Assembly (NCBI GenBank): GCA_049602155.1
Contig: JBMYRH010000002.1
Span: 324,037 to 388,036, forward strand
DNA from: JBMYRH01 sp049602155
GTDB lineage: Bacteria > Myxococcota_A > UBA9042 > PHBI01 > JBMYRH01
Direction of reading: 5' to 3'
Length of the DNA: 64,000 bases
The position numbers were made by a program, and so were the translations under genes. The notes under the pieces are model-generated. The model searched no databases, was not told where the DNA came from, and worked only from the letters and a program-made list of their open reading frames with translations. Of the stretch, positions 1-7,882 are shown one piece after another. Each line of letters opens with the position of its first letter. Position 1 is the first letter of the stretch.

Positions 1-1
1 T

Positions 2-298
2 GGACGCGCCGTCGTCACGAAGCGCTCGGCGGATCGACAGCATAAGGAGCTGACCGATCTCAAGGTGGGCTACGCAGTCGGTGAGCTCGCGCTTCTTGAT
101 GGCCAGCCGCGCTCAGCGAGCGTCGTGGCGAAGAGCGACTGCCGCTTGCTCGTGATGACCCTCGCCCACCTGCAGTTCATGGAGATCGAGAAGCCTGAGC
201 TGTGCTGTAAGTTTCTGAAGAAGCTCGCATGCACGCTCGCCCAGCGCTTACGGACGACCTCAGCGACCTTGGTCGATATCATGGTGGAGCAGGTTTAG
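2..298 (+). CDS. Cyclic-nucleotide-binding domain protein, C-terminal part (5' end outside window)
   Basis: The reading frame is open to the left edge, so only the last 98 codons are seen. The motif GELALLDGQPRSASV matches the phosphate-binding cassette of cAMP/cGMP-binding domains of the CRP/FNR and eukaryotic PKA type. It is followed by a helix with a Leu/Ala-rich pattern that would be the C-terminal helix of the domain. No DNA-binding helix-turn-helix follows, because the protein ends about 60 residues after the cassette. It is therefore probably a stand-alone sensor module or the tail of a multidomain protein rather than a CRP-like regulator. The next gene is convergent and starts only 4 bases away at its 3' end. 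Confidence 0.75.
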   Translation, partial: GRAVVTKRSADRQHKELTDLKVGYAVGELALLDGQPRSASVVAKSDCRLLVMTLAHLQFMEIEKPELCCKFLKKLACTLAQRLRTTSATLVDIMVEQV

Positions 299-302
299 TC
301 GG

Positions 303-1685
303 CTAGAGGCGCGCGATCACGCCGCGACTCAGGGTCACAAACCGAGCGCTCAGCACGATAGCGATGCCGAGGAGGCCTGCGGTTAAGCCGTACCACAGGC
401 CTGTCACGCCCATGTCTGTGTGGAACCCTAGGTAGTAGGCGACCGGGAAGCCGAGTCCCCATTGCCCGAGCGTGGTCAAGACGAAGGGGATGCGGACGTC
501 TCCAGCTCCACGCAGTGCACCTGCCATCGCGACCTGAATGGCGTCGAAGAGGGCAAACGCCGCTGCGATAGAGAGCAGGCCAGTCGCGCAGGCGATGACC
601 TCGACCTCGTCGGTGAAGAGGGCGACGAGGGTGTCGGGGATCGCGAGGAAGGCGATCGCGGTGAAGCTCATCCAGCCAGTGGTCGTGATCACCCCCGCGA
701 TCCCGATGCGCCTCACCGCTTGGTGATGACCGGCCCCGACGGCTTGACCGACACGCACCGCGGTGGCGCTTGAGATCCCCAGGGCGACCATGAAGGAGCC
801 CGCGGCGAGGGTCAGCGCGATTTGGTGACCACCCACGGCGATCGCGCTGATGCGCCCTGCGAGGAGCCCGACGAGCGAGAATAGCCAAGTCTCCGCGCAG
901 ACCTGGAGCCCAATAGGGACGGCGATGGTCACCAGCGGGTTCCAAAGAGGGGTCTCAGGGGGAGCCTCGACGTCGGGCTTGGGCGCAAACCGGCGCGCTC
1001 GGTACCAGACCGTGCCCGCGAGGGTGAAGGCGGAGAAGGCGGTCGTGATACCGGCCCCCATGACCCCGAGCGCGGGGAGGCCGATGCCCGGCAACCCGAC
1101 CGCGACCAGGCCGTCGTCTCCGAAGATGAGGATCAGATCGAGGATCAAATTCACGACGTTGGCGAGGCCCGCCGCGATCAACACGGAGCGGGTGTCCTCA
1201 TAGGCTTGGAGCAGACTTCGCCCGGCCATGAAGACGAGGTACATCGCCACGCCCGGGGCCCGATAGAGCGCGTACTCAGCGGTCATTTCATGGAGTGAGG
1301 GGTCGACGCCGAACCAATGCAGGTTGGCGCAGAGGACGACCCCGAGCACGGCGAGCGGGATGCCGACGAGTCCGCCGACGAGTCGGCCAAAGGTCCACCA
1401 GCGCCATGCCTTGCTGTGCTCTCCGGCGCCAACGGCTTGGGAGATGAGGGGATCGAGGGCAAAGCACAGCCCAGCCCCGAGCATGGCCGAGGCGAAGAGG
1501 ATGTTGTTGCCGATAGACACGGCGCCTAGCGCTTCTGGAGAGACGCGCCCCACGCACGCGGTGTCCACCATCCCCATCACGAAGGTCGCGAGCTGCGCGA
1601 TGCCCAAGGGCAGGCCAAGCTTGAGCAGCGCGCGGACCTCGCCCGTCAGGCTCGAGGGTCGATGTGGTTCACGCGATTGCGTCAA
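303..1685 (-). CDS. MATE family multidrug/Na+-driven efflux transporter
   Basis: 460 residues, the usual MATE size, with about twelve hydrophobic segments in two similar halves. Typical family stretches are present: LGLPLGIAQLATFVMGMVDTACVG at the N-terminus (first membrane helix), the LDPLISQAVGAGE loop, and the second-half equivalent ATAVRVGQAVGAGHH. The family exports cationic drugs or metabolites in exchange for Na+ or H+; the substrate cannot be told here. The start is TTG, and it overlaps the TGA stop of the upstream gene (TTGA), which suggests translational coupling. An ATG start in a better place is not visible. The gene is the second of a two-gene operon on the minus strand. Confidence 0.9.
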   Translation of the reverse strand: MTQSREPHRPSSLTGEVRALLKLGLPLGIAQLATFVMGMVDTACVGRVSPEALGAVSIGNNILFASAMLGAGLCFALDPLISQAVGAGEHSKAWRWWTFGRLVGGLVGIPLAVLGVVLCANLHWFGVDPSLHEMTAEYALYRAPGVAMYLVFMAGRSLLQAYEDTRSVLIAAGLANVVNLILDLILIFGDDGLVAVGLPGIGLPALGVMGAGITTAFSAFTLAGTVWYRARRFAPKPDVEAPPETPLWNPLVTIAVPIGLQVCAETWLFSLVGLLAGRISAIAVGGHQIALTLAAGSFMVALGISSATAVRVGQAVGAGHHQAVRRIGIAGVITTTGWMSFTAIAFLAIPDTLVALFTDEVEVIACATGLLSIAAAFALFDAIQVAMAGALRGAGDVRIPFVLTTLGQWGLGFPVAYYLGFHTDMGVTGLWYGLTAGLLGIAIVLSARFVTLSRGVIARL

Positions 1686-2152
1686 AGGCCCAACAGCTTC
1701 ACGAGCCGCGCCCGAACTTTGATGTGATGTTCAGCGAAAGAGCGCTCGGTCTCGGGGGTCCCGATGCGGACCATGCCGCTGATAAGGCGGGCCTCTTTGA
1801 GCACGAGCTCGCAGATGCTGATCAGCTCATCCAGCTTCGCGATGTCTTCGGGGGGGAGCTCGACGCTCTTGACGCGGCCCAGATCGTCCATGAGCGCGTT
1901 GGTCACGTCAGCGCTGCTCTGTAGCGCTTGGCGCACTTGGTCCGCTTGAAAGACCTTACCTTTATAGCCGTCGGCGGTCGCGCTGATGAAGAGGTGCGTG
2001 TGGTAGAGCGCCGACGCGGCGGCGGTCCCCAGCCCATGTCGCAGGGTCTCCAGGCGCTTGTCTTGCTGTGGAGGCGCGGCCGTCGTGACGGCGGTGGCGA
2101 CGAGGAGGCCACACAGCGCGATGAGGGTGGCGAGGAGGGGGAAGCGCGGCAT
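1682..2152 (-). CDS. Small secreted protein of unknown function
   Basis: 156 residues with a clear N-terminal signal peptide (hydrophobic stretch around residues 5-24, probable cleavage after TTAAP or nearby). The mature part is predicted to be mostly helical, with regularly spaced Leu/Ile/Val, somewhat like a four-helix cytochrome c'/c556-type bundle, but there is no CxxCH heme motif. I do not recognise the family. It is co-transcribed with, and its stop overlaps the start of, the MATE exporter downstream. It may therefore be an accessory periplasmic protein of that system, but nothing in the sequence proves this. Confidence 0.65.
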   Translation of the reverse strand: MPRFPLLATLIALCGLLVATAVTTAAPPQQDKRLETLRHGLGTAAASALYHTHLFISATADGYKGKVFQADQVRQALQSSADVTNALMDDLGRVKSVELPPEDIAKLDELISICELVLKEARLISGMVRIGTPETERSFAEHHIKVRARLVKLLGL

Positions 2153-2267
2153 GGTCTCTCCTTAGGCTCGATAGGGACAGATGCGTGGTCGCATTGTCGC
2201 GACAAACACGATGGGATCAAGGGCAGGGATCATCTCCTTGGCTGGCCGACCATGCTAAGCTCTCGCC

Positions 2268-3878
2268 ATGGTCCCGATTCGCCCTACGCTTGTCCTCTGT
2301 CTGTGTGGGCTTTTTGCGTGCAATTCGGCGGTCACACGAGACGCTGGGCAAGAGGTCGAGGCGGGCATCTCGATGGACATGGGGCGGCTCACCCTGGAGC
2401 CCCAGGTGGTCGACTTCGGTGATCGATGTGGAGGCGTCAGCACAGAGGCCTCGGTGACGCTCCGCAACACTGGGACAGCGGATGTGTATGTCGCGGAGGT
2501 CTCTTGGAGCGAGGATGCGTCTCCGGACTTCGAGGTCTTGGACGCCGACTCATTGATGGGCTGGTTGTCCCCTGGGGCGTCGCGCACCATGACGCTGCGG
2601 TATACGCCAGCAGGGGATGACTCAGACAGTGGAGAGCTTGAGGTCCGCGTCGTCCAAGGCTTCGTGGGTGAGCGCGTGAGTGTGCTGGGGCGAGAGGGCG
2701 GACCGAGCCTTCAGACCTCACCGTTGAGCCTTGATCTTGGAGCCGTCGCGGTGGGGACCAACCAGTCGGCTCAACTGACTGTGCGGAGCGCTGGGACGAC
2801 GCCCCTCACCCTCTATTCGGCGGAGCTCGAGACTGAGGTCGAGGGCCTGATCCTAGACGCCACGGCGCTATCTCAGGGGCCAAAGACCTTGGCCTCTGGA
2901 GACACTCTGAGGCTGACCGCTACGTTGTCGCCAGTGTCGTATCAGCCCGAGCCTGAGGCGCCGATAGGCACGCTTCGGCTCGGCAGCTCAGATTGCGCAG
3001 AGGCGGAGGTCACTGTCTCCGTTTACGGCTGGCCGGGGGGGATCGACCGACCGTGTATTGGGGTGGTGGAGGAGAGCTTCGAGGGCCGCGACGCTGTGGC
3101 GACCGATGTCCTCTTCATCGTCGACAATTCAGACTCGATGTTGGGGGAGCAGGACGCCCTCGTGGCGGGGTTCGCGTCTTTCATAGGGCTCGCCGATGAG
3201 CTTGAGCTCGATTACCGCATTGGCGTCATCACGACCGACCTTGAGGCTGGAGGTGAGCTGGTGGGGGAGGTCATCCAACCGAGCTCGGTCTCGGCCTTCG
3301 CGGATAACGCCAAGGTCGGCGTCGGTGGACCGGCTGAGGAGCAGGGCTTGGCGGCCGCCGCGAGCTCTTTGATCCACTCCGAAGGCTTCTCGAGCCACCT
3401 CCGCCCCGGTGCGTTTCTCGTCTTGGTCTTTGTCAGCGATGAGGACGACCAATCGGCCGATTCGCCCACGAGCTACCTGGACGCTTACCGGGCCGCTGTG
3501 CAGTCCGACGCCGAGCGCCTCAAGGTTCACGCCATCGTTGGGCCCCCAGGGGGCTGCGACAGCGCCGTCGATGGTCTGCGTTACCGGGAACTCGTGGACG
3601 AAGCCGGGGGGATCGCTTCAGACATCTGTGACGCAGATTTTGGTACGGCCCTCGCGACGATCGGGATGCAGAGCTTTGGGCATAAGACCAACTTCGCTTT
3701 GGGCCACGCGGCGAACCCGGAGACCGTGGAGGTCACCGTGGATGAGGTGTCGTGTCTATGGGGGTGGGACCTCAGCCCTGATGGGCGGGTGCTCCATTTT
3801 GAACCCGACGGCACTTGCCTACCCGAGGTGGGGCAACTGGTCCGCGTGCGCTACGAGCCGATCTGCGCTGCCCCTTGA
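2268..3878 (+). CDS. Lipoprotein with ASH/choice-of-anchor-D-like and von Willebrand factor A domains
   Basis: 536 residues. Residues 1-18 form a lipoprotein signal ending in the lipobox LFAC. Residues about 35-250 hold two beta-sandwich-like segments with the DFGDRCGG / LDLGAVAVGT pattern seen in choice-of-anchor D (ASH-type) domains. From about residue 280 there is a von Willebrand A domain: DVLFIVDNSDSM gives a complete MIDAS DxSxS (Asp286, Ser288, Ser290). FVSDEDDQS near residue 390 fits a later metal-contact loop. The VWA domain would bind a divalent cation and a protein ligand at the cell surface. Similar lipoproteins are common in Myxococcota, with unknown partners. The gene stands alone, divergent from the MATE operon. 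Confidence 0.85.
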   Translation: MVPIRPTLVLCLCGLFACNSAVTRDAGQEVEAGISMDMGRLTLEPQVVDFGDRCGGVSTEASVTLRNTGTADVYVAEVSWSEDASPDFEVLDADSLMGWLSPGASRTMTLRYTPAGDDSDSGELEVRVVQGFVGERVSVLGREGGPSLQTSPLSLDLGAVAVGTNQSAQLTVRSAGTTPLTLYSAELETEVEGLILDATALSQGPKTLASGDTLRLTATLSPVSYQPEPEAPIGTLRLGSSDCAEAEVTVSVYGWPGGIDRPCIGVVEESFEGRDAVATDVLFIVDNSDSMLGEQDALVAGFASFIGLADELELDYRIGVITTDLEAGGELVGEVIQPSSVSAFADNAKVGVGGPAEEQGLAAAASSLIHSEGFSSHLRPGAFLVLVFVSDEDDQSADSPTSYLDAYRAAVQSDAERLKVHAIVGPPGGCDSAVDGLRYRELVDEAGGIASDICDADFGTALATIGMQSFGHKTNFALGHAANPETVEVTVDEVSCLWGWDLSPDGRVLHFEPDGTCLPEVGQLVRVRYEPICAAP

Positions 3879-3883
3879 GGGGC
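3870..3883. terminator. Small hairpin between convergent genes
   Basis: GCCCC-TTGA-GGGGC forms a 5-bp GC stem with a four-base loop, overlapping the stop codon of the VWA lipoprotein and lying in the 6-base gap before the convergent barrel gene. There is no clear T tract on either strand, so a role as a bidirectional terminator is only a suggestion. Confidence 0.3.
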
Positions 3884-3884
3884 G

Positions 3885-4763
3885 CTACTCGCAGTCCTGG
3901 CATTCACCCGAACAGTCACAGGCGTCCGGGGCGCCACACCCGCAGTCAGCGGCCTCTTCGGGGCTAAACCGCCACCCGACCCCGAGGCTCACTCGCCAGT
4001 CTGTCCGCCGCTCGCCCGCGAAGGGGACCTCAAAGTCGGCGGTCACCATCCAGTCATCGACGAGCGTCACCGTCCCCTCGAGCAGGGCGGAGGTGGGACC
4101 AGACGCTTGAGGTGCTGACAGTCCTTGCAGTGTCGAGAGCCCTGCGCCGACTGTGAATTGGTCGTCGGTGTAGCGGCCCGTGACCCGTACACCAAGCTCG
4201 TGGAGTGGGTGGATCGCGAGCATAGAATGCCAGCTCCCTGGAGCGTGTCCATGCGCGCCGAGGGCAGAGGCGACATAGAGCTCACCGTGGACTTGGACAG
4301 CGTCTGTCGCTCGAATAATCCCCCGAACCTTGGGGATGAGCGCGAGATGGCCGCCGCCGAGACCACCATCCACGTCTCCCGTCGGCAGCTCCACCTGCAT
4401 GCCGACCTCAAGGATGAAGCGCTGCGATGTCGCGCTAAAGGGCCTGAACATCACTCCAAGCTCCATATCCGTCAGCCCGGCGACCTCCTGTTTGCCTGAC
4501 TCACGCACCCAAGCGAAGGGCACGTTGGCCGTGAGGATGAGCCATGAGAGCGGCGCGTAGGCCGCCTCAAGGCTCATCCTGGTCCATGTCCCGCGCCGCG
4601 ACAGGATGTCGAATTCTGCGTGCTCGAAGGTCAGCTGGGCGGCGACCATCGCGTTGCTGTCAGGGCCCTGGCGCACGTGGCCAGGGTGATGTGCGCCCGC
4701 ATGAGGTGTGGTCGAAAGGGCGCAGCAGAGGGCCAAGAGGCATGTCAGTCGGGGTGTCATCAT
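3885..4763 (-). CDS. Outer-membrane beta-barrel-like protein with Cys-rich C-terminal tail
   Basis: About 292 residues from one of two adjacent ATG codons (4763 or 4760). The frame is open further upstream to 4829, but only these starts place the signal peptide (LTCLLALCCALSTTPHAGA) at the N-terminus. The mature protein begins with AHHPGH. It then shows alternating hydrophobic/polar stretches with aromatic residues, as in transmembrane beta strands of phenol/heavy-metal-type outer-membrane barrels, ending in a WRFS-type strand. After the barrel comes a tail with seven Cys in about 20 residues (CGCG, CDCS, ECQDC), unusual for an outer-membrane protein and suggestive of metal binding. It lies 34 bases after a His-rich small lipoprotein gene, probably in the same operon. 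Confidence 0.6.
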   Translation of the reverse strand: MMTPRLTCLLALCCALSTTPHAGAHHPGHVRQGPDSNAMVAAQLTFEHAEFDILSRRGTWTRMSLEAAYAPLSWLILTANVPFAWVRESGKQEVAGLTDMELGVMFRPFSATSQRFILEVGMQVELPTGDVDGGLGGGHLALIPKVRGIIRATDAVQVHGELYVASALGAHGHAPGSWHSMLAIHPLHELGVRVTGRYTDDQFTVGAGLSTLQGLSAPQASGPTSALLEGTVTLVDDWMVTADFEVPFAGERRTDWRVSLGVGWRFSPEEAADCGCGAPDACDCSGECQDCE

Positions 4764-4797
4764 GAGTGTCGCACTGTGCACGTCGCTCTGGCGCGAC

Positions 4798-5076
4798 CTA
4801 CATCCTCCCTTCCATGTCTGTATGGTCATGCTCCCCTTCTTCTATCATGGCTGACAGCATGCAGTGGGTGAGCCCGGAGTCCATGGTCGCACACTCCTGC
4901 GCTTCGGGGCAGTCTTCAGGCTCGCCGTAGTGCGCACCGTCGCAGTACTGAATCTGAGCGCCAAAGCAGATGGCTTCATCGGTCGAGGTGCAGTGATCGC
5001 CGTGCCCATCACCGCAAGCCATGGCGACAAGCGCCAAGGCACATCCTGAACTCAACATGAGAAAACGCAGGGGCAT
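4798..5076 (-). CDS. Small Cys/His-rich lipoprotein
   Basis: 92 residues from the ATG at 5076. The frame is open further upstream, but that part lacks a signal and overlaps a terminator. The lipobox is VAMAC with the lipidated Cys at residue 21, followed by GDGHGDHC. Five further Cys (in CFGAQ, QYCDG, DCPEA, ECATM, HCMLS) suggest disulfide bonding. The C-terminus holds EEGEHDHTD, a His/acid cluster able to bind metal. The function is unknown. The partner gene downstream encodes a barrel with its own HHPGH and Cys-rich tail, so a joint role in metal handling at the outer membrane is possible. Confidence 0.6.
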   Translation of the reverse strand: MPLRFLMLSSGCALALVAMACGDGHGDHCTSTDEAICFGAQIQYCDGAHYGEPEDCPEAQECATMDSGLTHCMLSAMIEEGEHDHTDMEGRM

Positions 5077-5149
5077 GGTCAACTCCAAGGGCAGGTGGTT
5101 GCTTGTCTCGGTGAACGCCGTATAGCAAACCCAGCGCGCTACTCTCTGG

Positions 5150-5172
5150 AAAAAAAACGAGGCCTTTAGCCT
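5150..5172 (-). terminator. Rho-independent-like terminator after the Cys-rich repeat lipoprotein
   Basis: On the minus strand the stop codon TAG runs straight into AGGC-TAAAG-GCCT, followed by CG and eight T. The stem is short, but the T tract is perfect and the position directly after the stop is right. It would separate the 5171-7489 gene from the small lipoprotein operon. Confidence 0.55.
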
Positions 5173-7489
5173 AATCGCTCGGGCTGCAGTCTTGGCCGCG
5201 CAGGGCGCCCACGACGTTCCGGGTGATGACGCCTTCACGACCGTCGCTTTGCAGGGCCTCGACGTCCTCCATCGTGAGCTCAAGCTCAAGCTGGATCTTA
5301 GCGGGCACCCCCAGACTCTGTAGCAGCAACTGGGCAGCGAGTTGGATGGCTGGGCTCACGTTGGCTTCCGTGGTCAGATCCACGGCATAGGCCCAGCTGC
5401 TCTCGAATGAGAGTGGTCGTGGGGCAGGTTCGCAGACGCTGTAGTCAGCCTCGGCGGTGAGCACCGAGAGGGTCGATGTACACAGCGGCTTGTCGCCTAG
5501 CCATACCTCGATTGAGACGCCTCTGTAGAGGCGTTGCTCGATCAGGCTGACCGAGTCGAAGCTCCAGTCGTTGCCCTCTTCATCATCGCCGAGGTCGCTC
5601 ATGGCGAGCTTGAGGGTGAGGTCGCTGAGGCTCATGTCCAAGGTCGCCAGGTGGGCCTCAAAGGCCGCGAGCCCGGTCGCCTCCGCCACCTGGGTGGCCC
5701 CGAGTACGCCGGGGTCGATCCCCGCGTAGTCGGCCGACGCAAGGTAATACGGGGTCTGCACACCGCCACACACCTCGAGGGTGTGACCGGAGTTCTCCGG
5801 CTCACTCCCGGTCCCATCACTGTTCCACAGCGCGACCCCGGACATGCCATCTTGCGCACCGGCGAATAGCAGTGATGCGGCAGGGATGGGTGTGCTCTCA
5901 CAGGCCCCGGTGTCTGGGTCGCAGCTGTCGGCTGTGCAAGGGTCGCCGTCGTCACACGCGACCGGGATGTAGGAGCAGCTCCCCCCTAAGTCAGCGTTGC
6001 AGGTGTCGACGGTGCAGGGGTCTTCATCGTCGCATTGGACGGGCACATAGCTGCACGCGCCGTCGTCTTCACTGCAGCTGCCCTCCGTGCAGGGGTCGCC
6101 ATCGTCGCAGGGCACTGGGACAAACACGCAGCCGACGCTCGGGACACAGGTGTCCTCGGTGCACTGGAGGATGTCCACGCATGAGATCGGCGCGTTGACG
6201 CACTCACCCGTCTCGAGATCACAGCTGTCTGAGGTGCAGGCGTCGAAGTCGTTGCACACCACTGGGGGGTGGTCACACCAGCCGGTCTCTGGGTCGCAGA
6301 CGGTCTCTGTGCAGAGGCTGTCATCGTCACAGAACTTTGCCTCGTGGGTGCACTCGCCTGTCTCCGGATCGCAGAGATCGATCGTGCACGCGTCGTCGTC
6401 GTCACAGAGGATGGTCTCGTAGGTGCACTCCCCGGTGAAGGGATCGCAGGAGTCGATCGTGCACGTACTTCCATCATCACATTTGCCTCCTTGAAAGAGG
6501 CACTCGCCGTTGAAGGGGTCGCAGACATCGATCGTGCATGCGTCGAGGTCATCGCAGACGAGGTCCGTGGCTTGGCACAGGCCTGAATTCGGCAGACAGA
6601 CGTCAACGGTGCAGGGGTCACCGTCTTCGCAGTCTTTCGGCGTGGAGACGCAGACGCCGGTGCCGGACTCACAGTGTTCGTCTGTGGTGCAGGGGATGTC
6701 GTCTTCACAGTCTTTGGGAGCCGTGAGGCAGGCCCCTGTCGCGGGGTCGCACACATCGTCTGTGCACGGGTCGTCGTCGCAGGCGACGAGCCCGAAGACA
6801 CACTCGCCCGTCGACTGGTTACAGCTGTCGACCGTGCAGCTGTTGTCGTCATCACAGGCCATGGGTTCGCTGGTGCAGCCCACCCCGGGTTGGCAGACAT
6901 TCACGAAGCAGAAGCTCGCGTCAGGGCAGCTGTCACCGACGCTTGGGTCGGTCGGTTCACAGTCCTCGATGTCGGGAATGCCGTCGCTGTCCCGATCAAG
7001 CAGGCATGTGTCCGGCTCACCATTACCGTCTCTATCAACGTCCGCGCTTCGATCGTAGGTGGGGTCGTCTTGGTCTGAGATGTTGTCGCAGTCCGCGTCG
7101 GCTTTATCGCTCTCTAGGGCGTCAATGACGCCATCGCCGTCGGTGTCGGTCGGGTTGTCGACCAACGCGACCTCAAAGCTGTCGATGAGGGTGTCACCAT
7201 CGCTGTCCAAGTTGAGCGGATCGGTCCCTAGCTCGGCCTCCACGCCGTTGGAGAGCCCGTCGCCATCATCGTCGGCCGAGGCGTCGAGGCAGACTGCATC
7301 GATGCAGAGCCCAGGGGCGCAGGTCTCGCTGTCACCGCAAGTGAGCGCGTCGGATTCGCCCTGCGGTGCATCGGTGTCGTCGGCTCCGCCACAGCCGGCA
7401 CACAGAATGGCTAGGGCGATCACGCCAACTCGGGTCAATGACGCCCCCGGGGAGAGATGAAAACGGGCTGACTTTCGCATCGACGGCAT
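5171..7489 (-). CDS. Cys-rich lipoprotein with thrombospondin type 3 and Dictyostelium-type CTDC repeats
   Basis: 772 residues. The signal peptide ends in the lipobox LCAGC (Cys about residue 33). Residues about 70-190 contain Asp-rich DxDGDGxxD calcium-binding repeats of thrombospondin type 3. Residues about 195-530 contain about 13 copies of a roughly 25-residue Cys-rich unit with the pattern CDDxxxCTxDxCDPxTGxC, as in the slime-mould CTDC repeat family. The last 240 residues are a globular region I do not recognise. The protein should be a rigid, calcium-stabilised, disulfide-rich stalk anchored in the outer membrane, carrying a C-terminal domain outward. Two ATG codons (7489 and 7480) are possible starts. 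It is the sole gene of its transcript. Confidence 0.85.
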   Translation of the reverse strand: MPSMRKSARFHLSPGASLTRVGVIALAILCAGCGGADDTDAPQGESDALTCGDSETCAPGLCIDAVCLDASADDDGDGLSNGVEAELGTDPLNLDSDGDTLIDSFEVALVDNPTDTDGDGVIDALESDKADADCDNISDQDDPTYDRSADVDRDGNGEPDTCLLDRDSDGIPDIEDCEPTDPSVGDSCPDASFCFVNVCQPGVGCTSEPMACDDDNSCTVDSCNQSTGECVFGLVACDDDPCTDDVCDPATGACLTAPKDCEDDIPCTTDEHCESGTGVCVSTPKDCEDGDPCTVDVCLPNSGLCQATDLVCDDLDACTIDVCDPFNGECLFQGGKCDDGSTCTIDSCDPFTGECTYETILCDDDDACTIDLCDPETGECTHEAKFCDDDSLCTETVCDPETGWCDHPPVVCNDFDACTSDSCDLETGECVNAPISCVDILQCTEDTCVPSVGCVFVPVPCDDGDPCTEGSCSEDDGACSYVPVQCDDEDPCTVDTCNADLGGSCSYIPVACDDGDPCTADSCDPDTGACESTPIPAASLLFAGAQDGMSGVALWNSDGTGSEPENSGHTLEVCGGVQTPYYLASADYAGIDPGVLGATQVAEATGLAAFEAHLATLDMSLSDLTLKLAMSDLGDDEEGNDWSFDSVSLIEQRLYRGVSIEVWLGDKPLCTSTLSVLTAEADYSVCEPAPRPLSFESSWAYAVDLTTEANVSPAIQLAAQLLLQSLGVPAKIQLELELTMEDVEALQSDGREGVITRNVVGALRGQDCSPSD
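5880..6905 (-). repeat. About 13 coding CTDC-type Cys-rich repeats
   Basis: Within the 5171-7489 gene, the unit CDDxxxCTxDxCDPxTGxC recurs about every 75 bases. The DNA copies are diverged, so these are old protein repeats rather than recent tandem duplications. Confidence 0.8.
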
Positions 7490-7570
7490 CCTAGCAGTCG
7501 GCGCCCTTCGCCACCAGAAGCACTGATGCGGAACGGCACAGTGCGCGTCATCTGAGGGGGATCATGGTCC

Positions 7571-7616
7571 AAAAAGCAACGCCCTCGATCCATCGCCGGA
7601 GACGGATGAGGGCGTT
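7571..7616 (-). terminator. Strong Rho-independent terminator on the minus strand
   Basis: AACGCCCTC-GATCC pairs with GGAT-GAGGGCGTT: 13 bp with a single bulged base (arms from 7578 and to 7616). On the minus strand it is followed by GC and then TTTTT (7575-7571). It lies about 270 bases past the stop of the 7883-10510 gene, far for an ordinary gene terminator. Either that mRNA has a long 3' region or a small RNA ends here. Confidence 0.65.
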
Positions 7617-7882
7617 AGGGGTCCGGAGTTCCAAGGGGGGCAGAAGTCCGAATCGCAAGGGGAGACGAGTCACTCGCGTCGCGGAGCGCCACCCACAAGG
7701 AGCAGCTTACCTGACCGACCGAGGCACATCATCGAGCTTCGCGAGTTGTCACGGCCCGTCAATGCCAGGCCAGCTAGGGGAGAGCGACTCACGGGCCCAG
7801 GCAATCGATGCCTCGTCCCACACTGCGATCATGCGGTTAAGCGCGCCTGGATGCACCTTACGATTGGTGTAAGGCGGGGCCG
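7617..7882. other. Gene-free region (part of 7490-7882), possible small RNA on the minus strand
   Basis: No convincing protein gene is present. A 102-codon plus-strand frame at 7564-7872 has no recognisable content, is very Arg/Ser-rich and runs through the terminator stem. On the minus strand the region contains short hairpins (CCTTAC...GTAAGG near 7855-7875; GGCC...GGCC near 7758-7778) and an imperfect direct repeat GTGAGTCGCTCTCCCC / GTGACTCGTCTCCCC. It is followed by the strong terminator at 7571-7616. This fits an untranslated 3' region or an unrecognised ncRNA; I could not match it to tmRNA, RNase P RNA, SRP RNA or 6S RNA. Confidence 0.35.

Noticed and set aside
5880..6905. Regularly spaced DNA repeats that might be a CRISPR array
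   Set aside because: The repeats are coding, diverged and lack unique spacers; they are protein Cys-rich modules.
7564..7872. 102-codon plus-strand frame in the gene-free region
   Set aside because: It crosses the terminator stem, has Arg/Ser-rich random-looking composition and no domain or ribosome site.
7621..7882. Short stretch GTGGCGCTCCGCG on the minus strand, recalling part of E. coli 6S RNA
   Set aside because: The match is only 13 bases and the neighbouring conserved 6S elements are absent or in the wrong order.
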